From: Bifidobacterium miconisargentati
Lineage (GTDB): Bacteria > Actinomycetota > Actinomycetes > Actinomycetales > Bifidobacteriaceae
Assembly: GCF_019331675.1 (NCBI RefSeq)
Contig: NZ_JAHBBJ010000001.1
Span: 248,001-312,000, forward strand
Direction: 5' to 3'
Length of the DNA stretch: 64,000 bases
The notes below the pieces were generated by a model, which had not been told where the DNA came from, made no database searches, and saw nothing but the letters and a program-made list of their open reading frames with translations. Shown here piece by piece: positions 17,361 to 28,196 of the stretch. The first letter of the stretch is position 1; each line of letters starts with the position of its first letter. The position numbers and the translations under genes were made by a program.

Positions 17361-17484
17361 ATTCATGAACCCAGTCATGCGACCGTGCATGACCCGATGG
17401 CGCATTGGCTACACCACGCAAGCCGCACACGGCTGAATTATGCGTACGAACTGCGGTGGAGAACCCGACAAATCTTCGAACAAC

Positions 17485-17579
17485 GATTCCTTACGGCGGC
17501 ATGACCCGCGTCAAGTTCCCCGGTCGAAGCTTCGCTTCCTCTCAGCCTTGCGGCTCCCGTTCGTTACGGTACCCCAGTG
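17485..17579 (-). promoter_or_regulatory. TPP riboswitch (THI element) of the thi operon
   Basis: On the minus strand the TPP aptamer signatures appear in order: CTGGGGTACC (P1/P2 start), AAGGCTGAGAGG (pyrimidine-sensing loop), ACCGGGGAACTTGA and GGGTCATGCCGCCGTAAGGA (pyrophosphate-sensing side and 3' closing). The order and spacing match the known element. It lies about 190 nt upstream of thiS with a terminator hairpin between. Confidence 0.93.
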
Positions 17580-17630
17580 TAGGTGCGATATATGACAACG
17601 CTCGACGATGCCGAACCGACGAGTCGCCAT

Positions 17631-17807
17631 TTCGGGATGACGTTCCATTACCTTGTCACCCCACCTATCGCGTCACTTTTTCGAAATAAGCCCATACTTC
17701 GTGAAAAGCGATCACTGAGCGCCTGTCAGTGATCGCTTTTCACGAAATCAAGCCTCATTTCGAAAATGACGATCACTGACGTACATTCAGTGATCGTCAT
17801 TTTCGAA
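17631..17807. repeat. Hairpin cluster A behind argH (49-bp palindromes, 61-bp period)
   Basis: Two perfect palindromes, 17698-17746 and 17759-17807, each have 21-bp arms and a 7-base loop (49 bp). They share the inner arm CGATCACTGA/TCAGTGATCG but differ outside it (TTCGTGAAAAG against TTCGAAAATGA), with matching changes in the opposite arm. The spacer of 12 bp (ATCAAGCCTCAT) resembles the 12 bp before the first unit (ATAAGCCCATAC). That spacer follows a degenerate third unit ending in TTCGAA at 17685, with TGACG/CGTCA remnants. The cluster ends 8 bp from the argH stop. Confidence 0.85.
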
Positions 17808-17815
17808 GCATGGCA

Positions 17816-19291
<1,476 letters not shown>

Positions 19292-19403
19292 TCACTCCTT
19301 TGAATTTTGGTCGGCAGTACGAGGAATACGTGCTTTGAAGCGGTTTTTGGCTGTTTGCCAGCCTATCAGCGTTGGGCTACATAGTAAGTCGACTTTATTG
19401 TTG

Positions 19404-19453
19404 GCATTATTGTCAGCATTGTCAGCGTTATTGTCAGTACCACTGACAATAAC
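19404..19453. promoter_or_regulatory. TGTCAG repeats and 12-bp-arm palindrome upstream of argH
   Basis: A perfect palindrome at 19427-19453 has arms GTTATTGTCAGT/ACTGACAATAAC around ACC. It is preceded by two further direct copies of ATTGTCAGC (about 19408-19426). It lies about 140-165 bp upstream of argH and just beyond the argG terminator. Candidate multi-site operator; it does not resemble the ARG boxes seen at argC and argG. Confidence 0.5.
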
Positions 19454-19470
19454 ATCGTTGGCTCAAGCAG

Positions 19471-19513
19471 CAAACAAATATAAAAGTCCTCTCTGCCTTA
19501 GGCAGAGAGGACT
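19471..19513 (-). terminator. Intrinsic terminator behind argG
   Basis: A perfect 13-bp stem AGTCCTCTCTGCC/GGCAGAGAGGACT with a 3-base loop (19485-19513). On the minus strand it is followed by TTTATATTTG. It lies about 75 bp past the argG stop and separates argG from argH. Confidence 0.88.
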
Positions 19514-19527
19514 ATACAGATTAGGGG

Positions 19528-19577
19528 ACTCCCCTCAGTCAGCTGCGCTGACAGCTCCCCTCGGAGAGGGGAGCCAA
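19528..19577. repeat. Interspersed repeat, copy 9 (reverse)
   Basis: ACTCCCCTCA, inner stem GTCAGC/GCTGAC, CAGCTCCCCTC and GAGGGGAGCCAAG, between the argG stop and its terminator. Confidence 0.85.
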
Positions 19578-19587
19578 GGTGTGTTCG

Positions 19588-20826
19588 TTACTCCACGGTG
19601 TTGGTCGGCACTTCGATGCCGTTGCCGAACTTGACGTCGCGGGCGGCGGCCACGCGGGTCGGCAGGCCGTAGATGTCGATGAAGCCGTTGGAGGACTTGG
19701 AGTCGAAGCTGTCGCCGGAATCGTAGGTGGCGAGCTTGTAGTCGTACAGCGAGGTGTCGGAACGACGGCCGGTCACCACGGCGCGGCCGCCGTGCAGGAC
19801 CATGCGGATCTCGCCGGAGACGTACTTCTGGGTGTCCTCGATGAAGGCGTTCAGGGACTGGGTGGCCGGGGAGAACCACTGCGCATCGTAGACCAGCTCG
19901 GCCCAGCGCTTGTCAATGTCACGCTTGATGCGGTGCTGCTCACGCTCGAGGCAGCAGTTCTCGAGCTCCTGGTGAGCGGTGATGAGGGCCACGGCACCCG
20001 GAGCCTCGTACAGCTCGCGGGACTTGATGCCGACCAGACGATCCTCGATGAGGTCGATGCGGCCGATGCCCTGGGCGCCGGCGCGGCGGTTCATCTCCTC
20101 GATGGCCTGCAGCGGGGTGACGTCGCGGCCGTCGATCTTGACCGGGACGCCCTGCTTGAACTCGATGACTACCTCGTCCTCGACCGGCGGGAAGGCCGGA
20201 TCGTCGGTGTAGGAGTAGCAGTCCTTGGTCGGACCGTTCCACGGATCTTCCAGGAAGCCGGTCTCGATGGCGCGGCCCCACACGTTCTGGTCGATGGAGT
20301 ACGGGGACTTCTCGGTCTGGGTGATCGGCAGCTTGTGCTCCTTGGCGAACGCGATCTCCACGTCGCGGGTCAGCGCCAGATCACGGATCGGGCTGATGGC
20401 CTTCAGGGTCGGGTCGATGGCTGCAATAGACACCTCGAAACGCACCTGATCGTTGCCCTTGCCGGTGCAGCCGTGGGAGATGGTGTCGGCGCCGAACTGG
20501 TGGGCGGCGCGCACGAGGTGCTTGGAGATGAGCGGGCGGGAGATGGCGGAGACCAGCGGGTAGACGCCTTCGTACATGGCGTTGGCCTTGAGGGCCTTCA
20601 TGCAGTACTCGTTGGCGAACTCGTCGCGGGCGTCGACCACGTAGGACTCGACGGCGCCGCAGGCGAGGGCGCGCTGCTTGATGGTCTCCAGGCTCTCGCC
20701 GCCCTGACCGACATCGAGGGAGACGGCCACGACATCCTTGCCGGTGCGCTCCTTCAGGTACGAAATGGCGACGGACGTATCGAGACCGCCGGAATAGGCC
20801 AGAACAATGCGCTTGTTATCTGCCAT
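19588..20826 (-). CDS. argG: Argininosuccinate synthase
   Basis: Condenses citrulline and aspartate with ATP. 412 residues. The N-terminal ATP pyrophosphatase P-loop is [14 protein letters not shown] at residues 8-21. Also present are [22 protein letters not shown], the aspartate/citrulline region [14 protein letters not shown], and [10 protein letters not shown]. The start is preceded by GGAAAGGTG. Its promoter carries two ARG boxes. Confidence 0.97.
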   Translation of the reverse strand: MADNKRIVLAYSGGLDTSVAISYLKERTGKDVVAVSLDVGQGGESLETIKQRALACGAVESYVVDARDEFANEYCMKALKANAMYEGVYPLVSAISRPLISKHLVRAAHQFGADTISHGCTGKGNDQVRFEVSIAAIDPTLKAISPIRDLALTRDVEIAFAKEHKLPITQTEKSPYSIDQNVWGRAIETGFLEDPWNGPTKDCYSYTDDPAFPPVEDEVVIEFKQGVPVKIDGRDVTPLQAIEEMNRRAGAQGIGRIDLIEDRLVGIKSRELYEAPGAVALITAHQELENCCLEREQHRIKRDIDKRWAELVYDAQWFSPATQSLNAFIEDTQKYVSGEIRMVLHGGRAVVTGRRSDTSLYDYKLATYDSGDSFDSKSSNGFIDIYGLPTRVAAARDVKFGNGIEVPTNTVE

Positions 20827-20860
20827 GGGTCACCTTTCCTATAAGTCAAAAACAAACTGA

Positions 20861-20894
20861 TGCAAGTATATACAGACCTATGCATATTTATGCA
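20861..20894 (-). promoter_or_regulatory. Tandem ARG boxes and promoter of argG
   Basis: The strong box TGCATATTTATGCA (20881-20894) and a weaker one TGCAAGTATATACA (20861-20874) are spaced 20 bp start to start. A -10-like TATACT on the minus strand (20870-20865) lies inside the weak box, so ArgR bound here would cover the promoter. The same 14-mer and spacing occur upstream of argC. Confidence 0.78.
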
Positions 20895-20927
20895 TGGGCG
20901 TGTTGAGCAAAGGAGAATAGCGAACGT

Positions 20928-21455
20928 CTACTTCGAGACGAGGGCGAGGAGCCAGTCGCGGCGGGTGGCGGCGGCATCGTCATCGGCGCAGATCACCATC
21001 ACGGTGTCATCGCCGGCGATGGTGCCGAGCACGCCGTCGAGCGGCTGCTTGTCGATCACCGACGCCACGTACTGGGCCGCACCGGACGGCGTATGCACCA
21101 CCACGAGATTGCGGGCGGCGGCCACCGAGGTGACCAGGCCGGAGAGCACGCGGGCCATCTGCTGTTCGCCGCGCTGTCCCACATCCTCGCCGGCATCCGC
21201 ACCGGACGCCCCGCGATCCACCGCATACGCCACCGTTCCGTCCCGCAGACGGGTCTTGACCGCATGCATCTCGTCGAGGTCGCGGCTGAGCGTGGCCTGC
21301 GTGACCACGATGCCCTCGTCGAGGAGGATCTTCGAGAGCTGCGACTGCGAGGTGATGACATGCGTGGCCAGCGCCTCTTCGATGGCGCTGAGCCGGGCCG
21401 CGCGGGTGGCGGGCCGCTGTAGGGACGGTGAGGTCTCGCTGGCGCGAGCGGTCAT
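20928..21455 (-). CDS. argR: Arginine repressor ArgR
   Basis: Arginine-dependent repressor, 175 residues. The N-terminal winged helix-turn-helix is [20 protein letters not shown]...[16 protein letters not shown]. The C-terminal hexamerisation/arginine domain has [19 protein letters not shown] and the Asp pair in [13 protein letters not shown]. It has an N-terminal tail of about 20 residues. The ATG at 21455 overlaps the argF stop (ATGA), so repressor and biosynthetic enzyme are co-translated and the repressor is likely autoregulated through the argC promoter. Confidence 0.95.
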   Translation of the reverse strand: MTARASETSPSLQRPATRAARLSAIEEALATHVITSQSQLSKILLDEGIVVTQATLSRDLDEMHAVKTRLRDGTVAYAVDRGASGADAGEDVGQRGEQQMARVLSGLVTSVAAARNLVVVHTPSGAAQYVASVIDKQPLDGVLGTIAGDDTVMVICADDDAAATRRDWLLALVSK

Positions 21456-22417
21456 GCGAGCAGGCTTTCGTCGCCGCGGGCCTTGCCGGTCAGCCACGTC
21501 AGCAGCGCCTTCTGGGCGTGCAGACGGTTCTCGGCCTCGTCCCACACCACGGACTGAGGGCCGTCGATCACCTCGGAGGTGACTTCCTTGCCGCGGTAGG
21601 CGGGCAGGCAGTGCTGGAAGAGCGCGTCCGGCTTGGCCAAGGCCATGAGCTCGGCATTGACCTGGTAGTCCCAGAACGGCTTGGAGCGGATGGCGTACTC
21701 GGCTTCCTCGCCCATGGAGACCCAGGTGTCGGTGAAGACGCAGTCGGCGCCCTCCACGGCGGCCTTGGCGTCGGTGGTCACCGTGATGGAGCCGCCGGTC
21801 TGGGCCGCGATGCGCTTGGCGTCGGCCACGATGTCCGGGCGGGGCAGGTAGCCGTAGGGGCCGGCCACGCGCACGTCCATGCCGGCCACCGCGCCACCGA
21901 GCAGGTAGGAGTTGGCCATGTTGTTGGCCGCGTCGCCCAGGTAGGCGATGGTCTGGTTCTTGAGGTTGTCCACGCCGCCGCGATGCTCGGCGATGGTCTG
22001 GAAGTCGGCGAGAATCTGGCAGGGGTGGAAGTCGTCGGTCAGGGCGTTGACCACCGGGTGGGTGGAGTACTTGGCCATCTCCTCGACGCGGTCCTGGCCG
22101 AAGGTGCGCCAGACCACGCCGTAGGCCATGCGGTCGAGCACGCGGGCGGTGTCCGCCACGGGTTCACCGCGGCCCAGCTGGGAGCCGGACTTGTCGATGA
22201 CCAGCGGGTAGCCGCCGAGCTCGGCCACGCCGATAGAGAAGCTGGAGCGGGTGCGGGTGGAGGGCTTGTCGAACAGCACGGCCACGGCCTGCGGGCCGGC
22301 GAACGGCTGCTTGTAGAAGCGATCCTTGTGGAACTTGATGGCGAGCTCGAGGACCTGCTTCTGCTCCTCGTGGTTGAGGTCGTCATCACGCAGCATGTGA
22401 CGCAGTTCTGGGGTCAT
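21452..22417 (-). CDS. argF: Ornithine carbamoyltransferase
   Basis: Makes citrulline from ornithine and carbamoyl phosphate. 321 residues. The carbamoyl-phosphate motif is [10 protein letters not shown] near residue 52. It also shows [11 protein letters not shown], the SMG loop (WVSMGEE) and the HCLPAYRG ornithine site. The ATG at 22417 has AAGGAGATC upstream, 11 bp after argD. An in-frame extension to 23680 is antisense-like readthrough of argD in another frame and is rejected. Confidence 0.96.
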   Translation of the reverse strand: MTPELRHMLRDDDLNHEEQKQVLELAIKFHKDRFYKQPFAGPQAVAVLFDKPSTRTRSSFSIGVAELGGYPLVIDKSGSQLGRGEPVADTARVLDRMAYGVVWRTFGQDRVEEMAKYSTHPVVNALTDDFHPCQILADFQTIAEHRGGVDNLKNQTIAYLGDAANNMANSYLLGGAVAGMDVRVAGPYGYLPRPDIVADAKRIAAQTGGSITVTTDAKAAVEGADCVFTDTWVSMGEEAEYAIRSKPFWDYQVNAELMALAKPDALFQHCLPAYRGKEVTSEVIDGPQSVVWDEAENRLHAQKALLTWLTGKARGDESLLA

Positions 22418-22428
22418 GATGGATCTCC

Positions 22429-23713
<1,285 letters not shown>

Positions 23714-23724
<11 letters not shown>

Positions 23725-24670
23725 AGGAGCTCCTCATTTCCAGTCCGTCCTCCGGTACGACCATGGTGCCGATGCCGGCGGAGGTGAATATCTCGTTCAG
23801 GATCGAATGCGGCTTGCGGCCGTCGATGATGTGGGCCTGGGGCACGCCGCCGTCGAGGGCGCGCACGCACGCCTCCATCTTCGGGCGCATGCCGGATTCC
23901 AGGTCGGGCAGCATGTCGCGCAGGTTCTCCACGCCGATACGGCCGATCAGGGAGTTCTTGTCCGGCCAGTCGGCGTACAGGCCGTCCACGTCGGTCAGGA
24001 TGACCAGCTTGTGCGCGCCGACGGCTGCGGCGAGGGCCGCGGCGGCGGAGTCGGCGTTCACGTTGAGCACTTCGGTGGCGTCCTCCTCATTGGGAGCCAC
24101 GGAGGAGACCACCGGGATGCGGCCGGCGGCCACCAGATCCTCCACGGCGGAGGCGTCCACGGAGACCACGTCGCCCACCAGACCGATGTCCGTGGGCTTG
24201 CCGTCGATGACGGGCTTGCGCTGCATGGCGGAGAACAGGCCGCCGTCCTCGCCGGACAGGCCGACCGCGAGCGGGCCATGCGCGTTGATCAGGCCCACGA
24301 GCTCGCGCGAGACCTTGCCGGTCAGGACCATGCGCACCACGTCCATGGCCTCGGGCGTGGTGACCCTTAGGCCGCCCTTGAACTCGGACTTGATGCCCAG
24401 GGCCTTGAGCATGTGGGAGATCTGCGGGCCGCCGCCGTGCACGACGATCGGGTGCAGGCCCACCTGGCGCAGAAAGACCATGTCCTCGGCGAAGCAGCGC
24501 TTGAGGTTCTCGTCCACCATCGCGTTGCCGCCGTACTTGACCACGATGCGCTGGCCGGCGAACTCTTCCAGCCACGGCAGCGCCTCGATGAGCACTTCCG
24601 CCTTCTGATCGGCCCTGAGGTCGGTATGCACGTCGAAGTGGAACCCAGGTCCCTTCAATTCAGTAGCCAT
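23714..24670 (-). CDS. argB: Acetylglutamate kinase
   Basis: Phosphorylates N-acetylglutamate, 318 residues. [10 protein letters not shown] (phosphate-binding Lys and Gly-Gly) lies near residue 40. VVHGGGPQI, the arginine/NAG region, and [15 protein letters not shown] with [12 protein letters not shown] follow. The N-terminal extension of about 25 residues is the type linked to hexameric, arginine-feedback-inhibited enzymes; inhibition is inferred. Two interspersed repeats separate it from argJ. Confidence 0.96.
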
Positions 24671-24699
24671 TGTCTTCTTTCCTAATTACACGTTTTCTC

Positions 24700-24752
24700 T
24701 TGGCTCCCCTCGCTGAGGGGAGCTGGCGGCGAGAGCCGACTGAGGGGAGCCG
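24700..24752. repeat. Interspersed repeat, copy 10 (forward)
   Basis: TTGGCTCCCCTC/GAGGGGAGCT hairpin, then inner stem GGCGGC/GCCGAC-like and TGAGGGGAGCC. It faces copy 11 in inverted orientation in the argJ-argB gap. Confidence 0.85.
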
Positions 24753-24773
24753 TTCGGGACTGACTTACGCGGC

Positions 24774-24822
24774 GCTCCCCTCAGTCACCTCCGGTGACAG
24801 CTCCCCTCAGCGAGGGGAGCCG
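24774..24822. repeat. Interspersed repeat, copy 11 (reverse)
   Basis: GCTCCCCTCA, inner stem GTCACC/GGTGAC, CAGCTCCCCTC and GAGGGGAGCCGG. With copy 10 it forms a roughly 120-bp foldback between two genes of the arg operon, where it could tune relative expression. Confidence 0.85.
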
Positions 24823-24861
24823 GAATAGAGGAGCGCTGAAACCCGTCAGCTCTCGCGGAAC

Positions 24862-26040
24862 TCAGCTTTCGTAGTCGGCGTTGATATGCACGTACTCGTG
24901 CGTCAGATCGTCCGTCCAGACGGTGGCCTGGGCGTCGGAGCCGGTGTTGAGGTCGATGTCGATGTGGACCTCGCGCGGGGTCATGTCCACTTCGCTGCGG
25001 TCGCGTCCGGCGCCGCCGTTCTCGCAGATGCGCACGCCGTTGACGTCCACGGTCACCTTGTCCGAGTCGTACGGGGCGACGTCCGGGGGCACGGTGCCCA
25101 GGGAGCTCACGATGCGACCCCAGTTCGGGTCGTTGCCGGAGATGGCACACTTGAGCAGGTTCGAGGCGGCCACGGCGCGCCCGCAGGCCAGTGCCGCGTC
25201 CTCGCTGGTGGCACCGGTGACGGTGATGCGGATGTCGTGGGATGCGCCCTCGCCGTCGCCGATGATCTGGCGGGCCAGGGAGGCGCAAGCCTCACGCACG
25301 AGCTTGTTGAACTCGTCCTTGTCCGGTTCCACGCCGGAGGCGCCGGAGGCGAGCAGCAGGACCGTGTCGTTGGTGGACATGCAGCCGTCCACGTCGATGC
25401 GGTTGAAGGAGTGCTCGGTGGCGGTGGCGAGGGCTGCCTGCATCTGGCCGGCGCTCACCACGGCGTCCGTGGTGATGACGCACAGCATGGTGGCCAGCTG
25501 CGGGGCGATCATGCCGGAGCCCTTGACCATGCCGCCGATCTTCCAGCCGTTGGAACCGGTCAGGGTGACGGTCTTGGGCTTGGTGTCGGTGGTCATGATG
25601 GCGTGCGAGGCGTCCGCGCCGGCCTCGGGCGTGGCGGCCAGGGACTCGTAGGCGCTCTTCGCACCGGAGAGCACGTTGTCAAGCGGCAGGAGCTCGCCGA
25701 TGAGTCCGGTGGAGCAGACGGCCACTTCGGACGGGTCGTCGGCACCAATCAGGGAGGCCACAGTCTTGGCGGTGGCCACGGACTGCTGGTAGCCGGCCTC
25801 GCCGGTGCAGGCGTTGGCGCCGCCGGAGTTCAGAATGACGGCCTTGACGTGGCCATCGGCCACGGCCTTGCGGCTCCACTGCACGGGGGCGGCGCAGAAG
25901 CGGTTCGAGGTGAACACGCCAGCGGCCGCGTCCAGCGGGCCGTTGTTGACGACGAGGGCCAGATCCTTCTTGCCCTCAACTGCGGAAATGCCCGCCACCA
26001 CGCCGGCGGCGGAGAAACCTTGTGCGAATGTGACGCTCAC
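24862..26040 (-). CDS. argJ: Bifunctional ornithine acetyltransferase / N-acetylglutamate synthase
   Basis: Recycles the acetyl group from acetylornithine to glutamate, 392 residues. It is made as a precursor that cleaves itself; the site is Ala183-Thr184 in GMIAPQLATMLC, and Thr184 becomes the nucleophile of the beta chain. DGCMSTNDTVLLLASG and the C-terminal NADYES fit the family. It may also do the first acetylation, as no argA is seen nearby. The GTG start overlaps the argC stop by 4 bp. Confidence 0.96.
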   Translation of the reverse strand: MSVTFAQGFSAAGVVAGISAVEGKKDLALVVNNGPLDAAAGVFTSNRFCAAPVQWSRKAVADGHVKAVILNSGGANACTGEAGYQQSVATAKTVASLIGADDPSEVAVCSTGLIGELLPLDNVLSGAKSAYESLAATPEAGADASHAIMTTDTKPKTVTLTGSNGWKIGGMVKGSGMIAPQLATMLCVITTDAVVSAGQMQAALATATEHSFNRIDVDGCMSTNDTVLLLASGASGVEPDKDEFNKLVREACASLARQIIGDGEGASHDIRITVTGATSEDAALACGRAVAASNLLKCAISGNDPNWGRIVSSLGTVPPDVAPYDSDKVTVDVNGVRICENGGAGRDRSEVDMTPREVHIDIDLNTGSDAQATVWTDDLTHEYVHINADYES

Positions 26041-27131
26041 GGTGCGACTCCGATCTTGGTCAGGCCCGCGTCTTCCGGCAGGCCAAGTGCGATGTTCAGG
26101 GACTGGACCGCCTGTCCGGCGGTGCCACGGTTGAGATTGTCGATGGCGGCGAAGGCGTAGATGCGGCCGGACTTGCGGTCGGTGACCACCTGAAGGTGCG
26201 CCGCGTTCGAGCCGATGATGTTGCCGGTCGCGGGCAGCATGCCTTCGGGCAGCAGCACCATGAAGTCCTGGCCTTCATAGGCCTTGGCCCACACGGAGCG
26301 GATCTCCTCGTCGCTCATGGCCTGGGCCTTGTCCGTCATCTCGGCGGAGACGGTGGCCAGGATGCCTCGGGACATCGGTGCCAGAATCGGCGTGAAGCCG
26401 AGCGTGAACTCGCTGGCGGCCGTGGCGCTCTTGCCGGCGGCGTGGGCGAAGTTCTGCAGGATCTCGGGGATGTGGCGGTGCGTGCCGCCCACCGAATACG
26501 GCAGCGCGGACTGCAGGGCCTCGGAGGCCAGCAAGTTGGTGCGCTTGAGGTTCTTGCCGGCGCCGGAATAGCCGACCACCAGATCGGCCACAATGCTCTT
26601 GGACTCCACCAGGCCTTCGGCGATGCCGGGCTGGAGGGCCAGCGTGGTGGCGGTGACGTTGCAGCCGGGGCCCGCGATGCGCTTGGTGCCGGGCAGGGCC
26701 TCGCGCTGGCGGGTGTAGGTGCCGTCCGCGTTTTTGCCGGTGATGAGCTCGGGCATGCCGTACGTCCAATGCTCGTAGAAATCACCGCCATAGAACTCAT
26801 CCCATGCGCTGCGCTCCTCCAGACGGTGGTCGGCGCCCAGATCCACGACCACGGCGTTCGGGTCGAGCTGGGATGCGAGTTTGCCGGACGCGCCGTGCGG
26901 CAGGGCGAGGATGATGACGTCGTGACCGTTCAGGACTTCCGGCGTGGTGTCCTCCACCGTCAGATCGGCCAGCTGGGGAATATGCGGCATGTGCTTGGCC
27001 ATGGAATCACCCACCGAGGAGTGACCGGCCACGCAGGTGACCTCGAAGTCGGGATGCGCTGCAAGGATGCGCAGCGCCTCGCCACCGGCATAACCCGTGG
27101 CACCGGCCACGGCCACTGTGTATTTCGCCAT
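26037..27131 (-). CDS. argC: N-acetyl-gamma-glutamyl-phosphate reductase
   Basis: NADPH-dependent reduction to the semialdehyde, 364 residues. The Rossmann motif is VAVAGATGYAGGEALRIL at the N-terminus. The catalytic Cys lies in GPGCNVTATTLAL, and AGKNLKRTNL and HRHIPEI follow. The ATG at 27131 sits 6 bases after AAAAGAG; the one at 27137 is too close. First gene of argCJBDFR. Confidence 0.95.
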   Translation of the reverse strand: MAKYTVAVAGATGYAGGEALRILAAHPDFEVTCVAGHSSVGDSMAKHMPHIPQLADLTVEDTTPEVLNGHDVIILALPHGASGKLASQLDPNAVVVDLGADHRLEERSAWDEFYGGDFYEHWTYGMPELITGKNADGTYTRQREALPGTKRIAGPGCNVTATTLALQPGIAEGLVESKSIVADLVVGYSGAGKNLKRTNLLASEALQSALPYSVGGTHRHIPEILQNFAHAAGKSATAASEFTLGFTPILAPMSRGILATVSAEMTDKAQAMSDEEIRSVWAKAYEGQDFMVLLPEGMLPATGNIIGSNAAHLQVVTDRKSGRIYAFAAIDNLNRGTAGQAVQSLNIALGLPEDAGLTKIGVAP

Positions 27132-27164
27132 ACTCATCTCTTTTCAACTGATGTGTCTTGGACG

Positions 27165-27202
27165 AGTATACGCGATTATGCAGACTCATGCATATTTATG
27201 CA
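27165..27202 (-). promoter_or_regulatory. Tandem ARG boxes and promoter of argC
   Basis: The strong box TGCATATTTATGCA (27189-27202) is identical to that at argG. The weaker box TACGCGATTATGCA (27169-27182) is again spaced 20 bp. A -10-like TATACT on the minus strand (27170-27165) overlaps the weak box edge. This matches ArgR control of the operon. Confidence 0.78.
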
Positions 27203-27291
27203 GTAGGTGTGTTGGTATGTGGACGCGCGGCAAATCGGTCTTCGGCTGCCAAACCGTTATGGAAGGCCCGGAAGCCGCATCGCGCCTGGTC

Positions 27292-28050
27292 TCACGCGGA
27301 AATGGAATCGCCGGAGGAGCCGGAGCCTCCCATACCGCCCATGAGCTGCTGCAGCGCTTCCTGATACAGCGTGGAGGCGTCCACGCCGTTCAGGGCCATC
27401 CAGATCACGGCGATCGTGTAGAGGATGTTGATGATCACGGCGGCCACCGCAAGGCCGAAGCCCTTCATATGGAAGGTGCGGGTACGCCACATGGCCACGC
27501 CGCCCATCAGCGCCGAAAGCACCGGCACCGGGAAGAACAGCGCGAGCACGAACGCGATGATCGCGTAGGAGTCCCAGTGTCCGTACAGCGGGTTCTGGGA
27601 GGGATCGTCGAGGTTGATGCCGTTGTAGAAGTGCGGCGGGCGATGCTGGCCGCGGGGACCGGTCTGGCCGTTGGCGTTCGAGTTCTGCTGGAACTGGCCC
27701 TGATACGGCTGGCCTTGGATGCCGGGGTAGCTGCCCGGCCAGTAGCCAGGTCCGAACTGTCCGCCCTGCTGGCCGTTCTGTTGCCCGGACGGCTGCCCTG
27801 ACTGCCAGGGCTGTCCGCCTTGGCCATACGGCATACCGTTGGGCTGCTGCCAGCCGGTCTGCGGCTGGGCCCCGGCGGTGCCGGGAGCGCCCGTGCCATC
27901 GTTGGCACCGTTCGCCGATTGGCTGGAGGAAGTATCGGGAGCGCCATAGATATACGGATTGTAATTCGGGCCGTACTGGCTTCTCATCGCACCGTATTCG
28001 GGCTGCTGATACTGCCCGTATTCCGGTTGATTGTTCTCCGGCTGGCTCAT
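27292..28050 (-). CDS. Pro/Gln/Tyr-rich membrane protein, DUF4190-like
   Basis: 252 residues. Residues 1-150 are low complexity, rich in Gln, Gly, Pro, Asn and Tyr (NQPEYGQYQQPEYG, GQQNGQQGGQFGPGYWPGSY), presumably outside or a disordered cytoplasmic tail. Then there are two membrane segments (YAIIAFVLALFFPVPVLSALMGG and FGLAVAAVIINILYTIAVIWMAL), with the short linker typical of DUF4190, and a Gly/Ser end. Function unknown. The start has AAGGAGC upstream. Confidence 0.72.
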   Translation of the reverse strand: MSQPENNQPEYGQYQQPEYGAMRSQYGPNYNPYIYGAPDTSSSQSANGANDGTGAPGTAGAQPQTGWQQPNGMPYGQGGQPWQSGQPSGQQNGQQGGQFGPGYWPGSYPGIQGQPYQGQFQQNSNANGQTGPRGQHRPPHFYNGINLDDPSQNPLYGHWDSYAIIAFVLALFFPVPVLSALMGGVAMWRTRTFHMKGFGLAVAAVIINILYTIAVIWMALNGVDASTLYQEALQQLMGGMGGSGSSGDSISA

Positions 28051-28074
28051 GGCGCTCCTTGTGAAATATGAACC

Positions 28075-28183
28075 GGCTCTGTTCAGCCGCGATTGGTGGA
28101 AATACCCGCGGCTCCCCTTGTCAGGGGAGCTGTCACCGAAGGTGACTGAGGGGTAGTCTATGGAATCCCGGCGGAACAGAGCC
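28075..28183. repeat. Interspersed repeat copy 12 nested in a larger inverted repeat
   Basis: Outer arms GGCTCTGTTC (28075-28084) and GAACAGAGCC (28174-28183) are perfect complements and flank a full repeat at 28110-28157 (GGCTCCCCTTGTCAGGGGAGC, inner stem GTCACC/GGTGAC, TGAGGGG). It lies 14 bp behind the pheT stop and may act as its terminator. Confidence 0.75.
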
Positions 28184-28196
28184 TTTACGGTTGCGG

